DNA of 17,132 bases from the NCBI GenBank assembly GCA_900553895.1, contig USFB01000040.1:1-17132 (forward strand), given 5' to 3'. The stretch comes from an uncultured bacterium (lineage in GTDB: Bacteria; Cyanobacteriota; Vampirovibrionia; Gastranaerophilales; Gastranaerophilaceae). The notes under the pieces were generated by a model. It was given only the letters and a program-made list of their open reading frames with translations, was not told the origin of the DNA and did not search any database. Shown in pieces: positions 13,693-17,132 of this stretch. Position 1 is the first letter of the stretch, and each line of letters begins with the position of its first letter. A program made the position numbers and the translations under genes.

Positions 13693-13799
13693 TTAATGGA
13701 AAATTGTTTTAGATATCGCTTAAATAAAATACGTTTAATATAAAGCATATTGAACTTAAAAATATTTTAAATAATTTTCCATTTTCAATTTTCCATTAA
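13693..13799. repeat. 14-bp inverted repeat in the rel upstream gap
   Basis: TTAATGGAAAATTG (13693-13706) and CAATTTTCCATTAA (13786-13799) are perfect reverse complements, 79 nt apart. The right arm is partly reiterated just inside (TTTTCCATT twice in a row with a short spacer). The 351-nt gap 13601-13951 otherwise holds the rel promoter and the sigma-28-type promoter, and no other coding frame is convincing. Confidence 0.6.
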
Positions 13800-13863
13800 T
13801 TAAACCTAGTTCTAAACTATACAATCACAACAAATTCAGTTCAGCACTATTTTAGCATGATTT

Positions 13864-13878
13864 GTAACAAATTGTAAA
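13864..13878 (+). promoter_or_regulatory. GTAAC-N5-GTAAA direct repeat, copy 3
   Basis: GTAACAAATTGTAAA ends 17 nt before the TAAAGTTT of the second sigma-28 promoter, the same distance as at 7311-7325. Confidence 0.45.
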
Positions 13879-13895
13879 CATTTCTTTTAAAACCC

Positions 13896-13922
13896 TAAAG
13901 TTTTTGAAAAAAGTGCCGATAA
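13896..13922 (+). promoter_or_regulatory. Sigma-28 (FliA)-type promoter 2, perfect consensus
   Basis: TAAAGTTT (13896-13903), an 11-nt spacer, GCCGATAA (13915-13922). All 16 positions and the spacing equal the known FliA consensus. The spacer is nearly the same as in promoter 1. Transcription would start near 13929, 23 nt before the gene. Confidence 0.88.
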
Positions 13923-13951
13923 CATTAATACAAAGAATAGGGACTAAGGAT

Positions 13952-14365
13952 ATGGCAGAAACATTTAATCTGAATAATTTCTTACAAACATATAAAACCC
14001 AAACTTATGATCCGACTAAGCAACACGCGGCTGCTGAAGAAAGAATGGAGGAAAGACTTCAAGAACAAGCAAAAGAAGCAGTCGAAAACAAAGGTTTTTT
14101 AACTCTAACTTTGTCCGAAAAAATGGCGGAACTTGGTATTGGTGAAAGAGTTCTTCAACAAGTTGCTGACACCGCAACAGGACTTGTAACCGATATGGTT
14201 GATCCATTAAATGAATATTTGAAAAAGTACGAAAACATATTTGACGAAAGAGTTTATAATTCAGAAATTCAAAGCTACGCAAAACAAATGTTTTTCGCAT
14301 CTCAAGCAATGAAGCAAGAAGCATCAGAAGATACCAAAGGTCAAAACTTTGTATATGATATGTAA
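13952..14365 (+). CDS. 137-aa helical protein behind a sigma-28 promoter
   Basis: A 137-residue soluble protein of unknown family, predicted mostly helical from composition. The first third is polar (NLNNFLQTYKTQTYDPTK). Then comes a very charged helix (AAAEERMEERLQEQAKEAVE), a segment LTLSEKMAELGIGERVLQQVAD, and a C-terminal part rich in Tyr, Gln and Asn (YNSEIQSYAKQMFFASQAMK). There is no signal peptide, membrane segment or flagellin-like end. ATG 13952 is chosen because AGGGA lies 8 nt upstream and because an in-frame TTG at 13904 lies inside the promoter. A single-gene unit closed by a strong terminator. The promoter suggests a role connected with flagella or chemotaxis. Confidence 0.8.
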   Translation: MAETFNLNNFLQTYKTQTYDPTKQHAAAEERMEERLQEQAKEAVENKGFLTLTLSEKMAELGIGERVLQQVADTATGLVTDMVDPLNEYLKKYENIFDERVYNSEIQSYAKQMFFASQAMKQEASEDTKGQNFVYDM

Positions 14366-14396
14366 AAATCCACTCCTTTTCTTTCTAACTTGATAT

Positions 14397-14427
14397 AAGG
14401 CGTCCAAACTCAACGGACGCCTTTTTT
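14397..14427 (+). terminator. Terminator of the sigma-28 gene
   Basis: AAGGCGTCC (14397-14405) pairs with GGACGCCTT (14415-14423), 9-nt loop, then T6. Confidence 0.92.
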
Positions 14428-14437
14428 GATTGCATGC

Positions 14438-14469
14438 AAAAAGCGCGTGACTTATGTCACGCGCTTTTT
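14438..14469 (-). terminator. Terminator of rpmI-rplT
   Basis: AAAAAGCGCGTGAC (14438-14451) pairs perfectly with GTCACGCGCTTTTT (14456-14469) over a TTAT loop. On the minus strand the stem ends in a T5 run, 15 nt after the rplT stop. It may also act on plus-strand read-through. Confidence 0.9.
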
Positions 14470-14484
14470 ATTTAGACCTATAAA

Positions 14485-14835
14485 TTATAAAGCTGCTTTT
14501 GCTGCTTCTACAACAACTGCGAATGCTTCTTTGTCATTAACTGCAAGATCAGCAAGCATTTTTCTGTTTACTTGGATGTTTGCTTTTTTGCAAGCGTTAA
14601 CGAATCTTGAATAGCTCATTCCTTGTTCTCTAACAGCTGCATTAATTCTTACAATCCATAAACGACGCATATTACGTTTTGTAGCACGTCTATCTCTGTA
14701 AGCATATTTAAGAGCTTTCATAACTGCACAATTTGCAACTTTAAAAATTCTGCTTCTTGCACCTTTGAAGCCTTTAGCAAGCTTTAATATTTTTTTGTGT
14801 CTGTTACGACATACATTACCACGTTTAATTCTCAT
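14485..14835 (-). CDS. rplT: Large ribosomal subunit protein bL20
   Basis: A 116-residue L20, normal length. It binds 23S rRNA early in 50S assembly and in several bacteria represses its own operon by binding the leader. The basic N-terminal tail (MRIKRGNVCRNRHKKILKLA) and the core (YRDRRATKRNMRRLWIVRIN and NACKKANIQVNRKMLADLA) are typical. AGGAG lies 9 nt before ATG 14835. It follows rpmI by 12 nt, so the two are co-transcribed. infC, the usual first gene of this operon, is not adjacent. Confidence 0.97.
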   Translation of the reverse strand: MRIKRGNVCRNRHKKILKLAKGFKGARSRIFKVANCAVMKALKYAYRDRRATKRNMRRLWIVRINAAVREQGMSYSRFVNACKKANIQVNRKMLADLAVNDKEAFAVVVEAAKAAL

Positions 14836-14847
14836 TGTTCAACACTC

Positions 14848-15057
14848 CTATCTAGCATACTTCTTGTAAGGTAACTCTTTTGAAATCAATTTTTCGTGAG
14901 ATTCAGAAATCACTACATCTCCGAAAATCTTACGTTTTCTTGATTCAGCTTTGTGTTGAAGCAAGTGGCCAATACCTGCATGTCTTCTTGTGATTTTACC
15001 TGTGCCAGTAACTTTGTATCTCTTAGCTGCTGCACGGTGGGTTTTCATTTTTGGCAT
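14848..15057 (-). CDS. rpmI: Large ribosomal subunit protein bL35
   Basis: A 69-residue L35, very basic (MPKMKTHRAAAKRYKVTGTG, then RRHAGIGHLLQHK). ATG 15057 is the correct start: it gives the canonical MPKMKTHRA end and has AAGGAG 7 nt upstream. An in-frame extension back to 15123 is the leader, not protein. The first gene of a two-gene unit with rplT. Confidence 0.96.
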   Translation of the reverse strand: MPKMKTHRAAAKRYKVTGTGKITRRHAGIGHLLQHKAESRKRKIFGDVVISESHEKLISKELPYKKYAR

Positions 15058-15127
15058 TTTGTTTCTCCTTAACTTATTGTGCATAAACCGAGCAAGGCAT
15101 ACCACAGCACTATACTTCGGCATGTTT

Positions 15128-15156
15128 AGTTTATGATAAATCAGTATTTATGTCAA
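15128..15156 (-). promoter_or_regulatory. Promoter of rpmI-rplT
   Basis: On the minus strand: TTGACA (15151-15156), a 17-nt spacer, TAAACT (15128-15133). The ~64-nt leader has GTGC/GCAC and GG/CC pairing possibilities that could serve L20-type autoregulation, but no known leader fold was recognised. Confidence 0.8.
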
Positions 15157-15168
15157 GTTTAATCTGAC

Positions 15169-15939
15169 TTAAACTTTATTTTCATTAATCAAATTCTTAA
15201 TTGCTTCCACAGCGGTCTTGATAGCCAATTCAGTATCATGCGCAACAGGATTTTCCAAACCCTGTTTTTCTCTTTCTTGGTTTGCAACAACTAAAAATAT
15301 TGAACCTACTTTTACTTTTAAATAGCTAGCAACAATAAACAATGCTGCTGATTCCATTTCAGAAGCCAAACAGCCCAATTTCAACCAAGCATTCCACTTG
15401 TTTTGTAATTCATAATTTACAGGCATAAGTTCCGGGCTATGTTGACCGTAGAAAGAGTCTTTACATTCTACAACGCCTACATGATAAGGTAAGTTCAATT
15501 TTTTTGCAGAATTTATAAGTGCTGTTACAATGTCGTAATTCGCAACTGCCGGGAATTCAATCGGAGCATACTCTTTAGAAGTTCCTTCCATTCTTATTGC
15601 CCCTGTTGCAATTACCAAATCACCGCTTTTTACATCTAAATCCATACCACCGCAAGTACCTACGCGGATAAAGTATTTTGCACCGACTTTAACTAATTCT
15701 TCCATTGCAATTGATGCAGACGGTCCACCGATACCTGTAGAAGTTACGCTTACTTTAACGCCGTTCAAATAACCGGTATAAGTTGTGTATTCTCTTCTAT
15801 CTGCAACTAATTTAGCGTCATCAAAATATTTTGCGATTTTTTCGCATCTTTTCGGGTCACCTGGCAAAATAACATATTCACCTACGTCACCTTCTTTTAA
15901 ACCAATATGATATTGTAATCCGTCTGTTGAATACTTCAT
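15169..15939 (-). CDS. udp: Uridine phosphorylase
   Basis: A 256-residue nucleoside phosphorylase of the PNP/UDP family I. It splits uridine with phosphate to uracil and ribose-1-phosphate in pyrimidine salvage. Motifs: QYHIGL (9-14), LPGDPKR with the phosphate-site Gly/Arg, TSTGIGGPSASIAMEEL, RVGTCGG, FYGQHSPE and ASEMESAALF, the last holding the ribose-binding Glu-Met-Glu. FYGQ-containing loop and overall length favour Udp over purine phosphorylase DeoD. AAGGAG lies 6 nt before ATG 15939. The UDG gene ends 38 nt upstream, so they probably form an operon. Confidence 0.9.
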   Translation of the reverse strand: MKYSTDGLQYHIGLKEGDVGEYVILPGDPKRCEKIAKYFDDAKLVADRREYTTYTGYLNGVKVSVTSTGIGGPSASIAMEELVKVGAKYFIRVGTCGGMDLDVKSGDLVIATGAIRMEGTSKEYAPIEFPAVANYDIVTALINSAKKLNLPYHVGVVECKDSFYGQHSPELMPVNYELQNKWNAWLKLGCLASEMESAALFIVASYLKVKVGSIFLVVANQEREKQGLENPVAHDTELAIKTAVEAIKNLINENKV

Positions 15940-15977
15940 ATAAATCTCCTTTTTATAAGTCTTGCAGAAACATATAT

Positions 15978-16562
15978 TTATTGTATCAAATCCTTAATTT
16001 TTTTCAAATCTTCTAGCATATAATATCTCGGACTTCCTTCTTCCAACGAATGATATCTCAATAAATAAGAAGGGTGGAAGATTGGAATACATTTGCGAAT
16101 TTTTCCACCGATTTCAATTTCTAAAATCTCACCACGGATTTTTGAAATCGCAACTTTTTTATCATAGAAAGATTTTAAAGCAGTAGCTCCGCAGAAAATC
16201 ATAATTTCAGGATTAATAATTTCGATTTGTTTTAATAAATAGTCTTCGCAAAGTTTCTTCTCTTCATCAGATGGAACTCTGTTTTTAGGCGGTCTGCATT
16301 TTACGGTATTTATTATATACAAATCTTTTTCTCTGGAAATTCCTGCTTTTTCTAAAAACTCGTTAAGTAATTTGCCCGCTCTGCCGACAAAAGGTGTGCC
16401 TGTTTTATCTTCATTTTCCCCCGGAGCTTCGCCAATTAAAATAGCTTTTGCGGTTTCAGGATTTCCGTCTGAAAAAACGACATTTATTCTAGTATCGCCC
16501 AAAACACATTTTTGGCAATTCAGACACTCTTGTTTAAGTTTGTTTAATTCTTCTGTTTTCAT
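15978..16562 (-). CDS. Family 4 uracil-DNA glycosylase (4Fe-4S)
   Basis: A 194-residue type-4 UDG that removes uracil from DNA and starts base-excision repair. The four iron-sulfur ligands are visible: C16-x2-C19 (NCQKCVLGDTR), C89 (NTVKCRPPKNR) and C105 (KLCEDYL). The catalytic motif is GEAPGENEDKTGTPFVGRAG (44-63), and HPSYLLRY is motif B. GAGGG lies 4 nt before ATG 16562. A promoter TTGCCA-N17-TATTTT sits just upstream. With udp downstream, the unit links removal of uracil from DNA with uridine salvage. That is a context remark, not evidence of joint function. Confidence 0.93.
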   Translation of the reverse strand: MKTEELNKLKQECLNCQKCVLGDTRINVVFSDGNPETAKAILIGEAPGENEDKTGTPFVGRAGKLLNEFLEKAGISREKDLYIINTVKCRPPKNRVPSDEEKKLCEDYLLKQIEIINPEIMIFCGATALKSFYDKKVAISKIRGEILEIEIGGKIRKCIPIFHPSYLLRYHSLEEGSPRYYMLEDLKKIKDLIQ

Positions 16563-16587
16563 GCTTCCCTCATCTTGAAAAATTTTT

Positions 16588-16616
16588 AAAATAAGTTAAA
16601 ATAAGAATACTGGCAA
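16588..16616 (-). promoter_or_regulatory. Possible promoter of UDG-udp
   Basis: On the minus strand: TTGCCA (16611-16616), a 17-nt spacer, TATTTT (16588-16593). The leader would be about 18 nt. The -35 adjoins the GGGTG/CACCC hairpin. Confidence 0.45.
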
Positions 16617-16633
16617 GGGTGGCGTAAACACCC
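16617..16633. other. Short hairpin GGGTG/CACCC
   Basis: GGGTG (16617-16621) pairs with CACCC (16629-16633), 7-nt loop. It lies 17 nt after the small ORF stop and directly upstream of the UDG promoter. It may end the small ORF transcript or belong to a larger RNA fold; no poly-U follows. Confidence 0.4.
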
Positions 16634-16649
16634 AAACCCGTAGCCCTAA

Positions 16650-16721
16650 TTAAAGGACTTTAAGTATGAGAATTAGTATTATTAATAATGCTAATTCTCG
16701 TTCGCTGATTTCAACTAACAT
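16650..16721 (-). CDS. 23-aa hydrophobic small ORF with very strong ribosome-binding site
   Basis: Start ATG at 16719-16721 (minus), stop TAA at 16650-16652. The peptide begins MLVEISERE, then LALLIILILILKVL, so it is a polar head of nine residues and a hydrophobic helix of about fourteen. That size and layout match type I toxin-like or other small membrane peptides (compare Ibs/TisB-type peptides in outline only). AAGGAGG lies 5 nt before the ATG. The ribosome-binding site and start codon fill the loop of an 11-bp hairpin, and a second palindrome lies inside the coding part. No promoter is clear. It may instead be a leader peptide or chance ORF. Confidence 0.45.
   Translation of the reverse strand: MLVEISERELALLIILILILKVL
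16668..16699. repeat. 32-nt near-perfect palindrome
   Basis: GAGAATTAG (16668-16676) and CTAATTCTC (16691-16699) pair perfectly, with the self-complementary ATTATTAATAAT (16678-16689) between them. Only positions 16677 and 16690 (T opposite G) break it. It overlaps the coding part of the small ORF. Confidence 0.75.
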
Positions 16722-16748
16722 TTTAACCTCCTTTCGTTTAGTTGAAAT
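16708..16748 (-). promoter_or_regulatory. Hairpin presenting the SD and start codon of the small ORF
   Basis: ATTTCAACTAA (16708-16718) and TTAGTTGAAAT (16738-16748) are perfect 11-bp arms. The 19-nt loop, read on the minus strand, is ACGAAAGGAGGTTAAAATG: the ribosome-binding site followed by the ATG. This would control translation of the 23-aa ORF. Confidence 0.65.
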
Positions 16749-16820
16749 GCTTTGTTAAAATCTTCTGCCTGTATTCCGTTTTTTTAATGTGCGGTGGTGT
16801 TTCTTACCTTATTCTACTAA

Positions 16821-17132
16821 ACCCATGTCAAAATAAATCCTCCATTAAACGGAGATATTATTAAATTAAATGCTGGTACAATAATTCCTGCTGATTTAAG
16901 AATAATTGATAGTAAAGATTTATTTTTAAATGAATCAGTATTTACTGGTGAAAGCATATTAGTAGAAAAAAGTAATAAAGTAAATAGTAATGCAAAAGAA
17001 ATATTTGATATAAATAATATTTGTCTTATGGGAACTTCTGTAGTAAGTGGAAGAGGAGAAGGCATTGTAATAAATACAGGCTTTAATACATATTTAGGTA
17101 AAGTTGGTAAAGAAGTCAATACAAAAAAAGAA
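16821..17132 (+). pseudogene. 5'-truncated cation P-type ATPase fragment (MgtA-like), open at window edge
   Basis: A frame open from 16821 (after TAA 16818-16820) to the edge, without a start codon. From 16851 it reads GDIIKLNAGTIIPADLRIID, then LNESVFTGES (actuator-domain TGES motif) and VVSGRGEGIVINTGFNTYLG. This is the transduction/actuator region of a P2/P3-type cation ATPase, most like magnesium importers MgtA/MgtB. The usual N-terminus and first membrane pair are absent: homology begins abruptly at GGAG 16851, beside CTCC (16840-16843), and the 16821-16850 codons do not fit the family. Codons (TTA, ATA, AAT, AGA nearly everywhere) are more AT-rich than the rest. It may be a genomic decay product, an insertion, or a mis-assembly; the 3' part is outside the window. 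Confidence 0.75.

Noticed and set aside
13904..13951. Upstream TTG start for the 137-aa gene
   Set aside because: It lies inside the sigma-28 promoter spacer and would not be transcribed.
16611..16660. Known riboswitch (M-box, fluoride, c-di-GMP, cobalamin) near the ATPase
   Set aside because: The conserved cores I remember for these classes are not present.
16665..16757. Plus-strand 30-codon frame over the hairpin region
   Set aside because: No Shine-Dalgarno; the minus-strand ORF there has a near-ideal one.
16793..16803. Group II intron 5' end (GTGCG)
   Set aside because: Only five bases agree; no domain V hairpin or reverse transcriptase is visible in the window.
1..17132. CRISPR array, prophage, rRNA or complete insertion sequence
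   Set aside because: No regularly spaced direct repeats, phage genes, rRNA or transposase frames were seen on either strand.

Overview
The window looks like part of an AT-rich chromosome from a gut-type Cyanobacteria-sibling lineage (Melainabacteria / Candidatus Gastranaerophilales). This assignment is by pattern recognition, not by search. The reasons are a RecA with cyanobacterium-like NQLRQ wording before loop L2, several small lineage-style proteins carrying a V-N-F-x-G motif near the N-terminus, an acidic Gly-rich small protein, and a class III-signal pilin of the type common in these genomes. The middle (about 1.0-16.6 kb) reads as one consistent genome. Both ends look different: the distal half of recA and the last ~280 bases change codon style.

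Layout. 1-1029 (-) is recA, 3' end outside the window. A 22-bp inverted repeat separates it from a HTH/coiled-coil gene (1129-1641, -). Next come a histidine-rich HD-like protein (+), a secreted metallophosphoesterase-like protein with missing metal ligands (-), two small lineage-type proteins convergent on each other, and a type IV pilin-like gene (-) with its own promoter and terminator. typA/bipA (+) follows with a strong terminator. A two-gene cassette (7445-7906, +) sits behind a near-consensus sigma-28 promoter. Then come a 65-aa gene (-), tRNA-Leu(CAA), a small glycine-rich protein, a minimal nucleotidyltransferase (-), a MITE-like palindromic element, a hexapeptide acetyltransferase, a CMD-cupin fusion and a VNFEG protein (all +). 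The bifunctional (p)ppGpp enzyme Rel (-) is followed by a second sigma-28-controlled gene (13952-14365, +). Next on the minus strand are rplT, rpmI, udp and a family-4 uracil-DNA glycosylase. The last stretch holds a run of hairpins with a tiny hydrophobic ORF, and then a 5'-truncated P-type ATPase fragment that leaves the window.

How it fits together. Most of the content is housekeeping: recombination and repair (RecA, UDG), translation and stress (TypA, Rel, L20/L35, tRNA-Leu) and nucleoside salvage (Udp). It is interleaved with small unknown proteins. The most interesting signal is regulatory. Two sites match the FliA/sigma-28 consensus TAAAGTTT-N11-GCCGATAA (one exactly, one with a single difference). 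Each has a GTAAC-N5-GTAA(C/A) direct repeat exactly 17 nt upstream. They drive three uncharacterised small genes, which suggests undescribed members of a motility-linked regulon. A second candidate is the small ORF at 16650-16721, whose Shine-Dalgarno and start codon lie exactly in the loop of an 11-bp hairpin. Three copies of a 23-bp REP-like palindrome and several other inverted repeats punctuate the intergenic regions.
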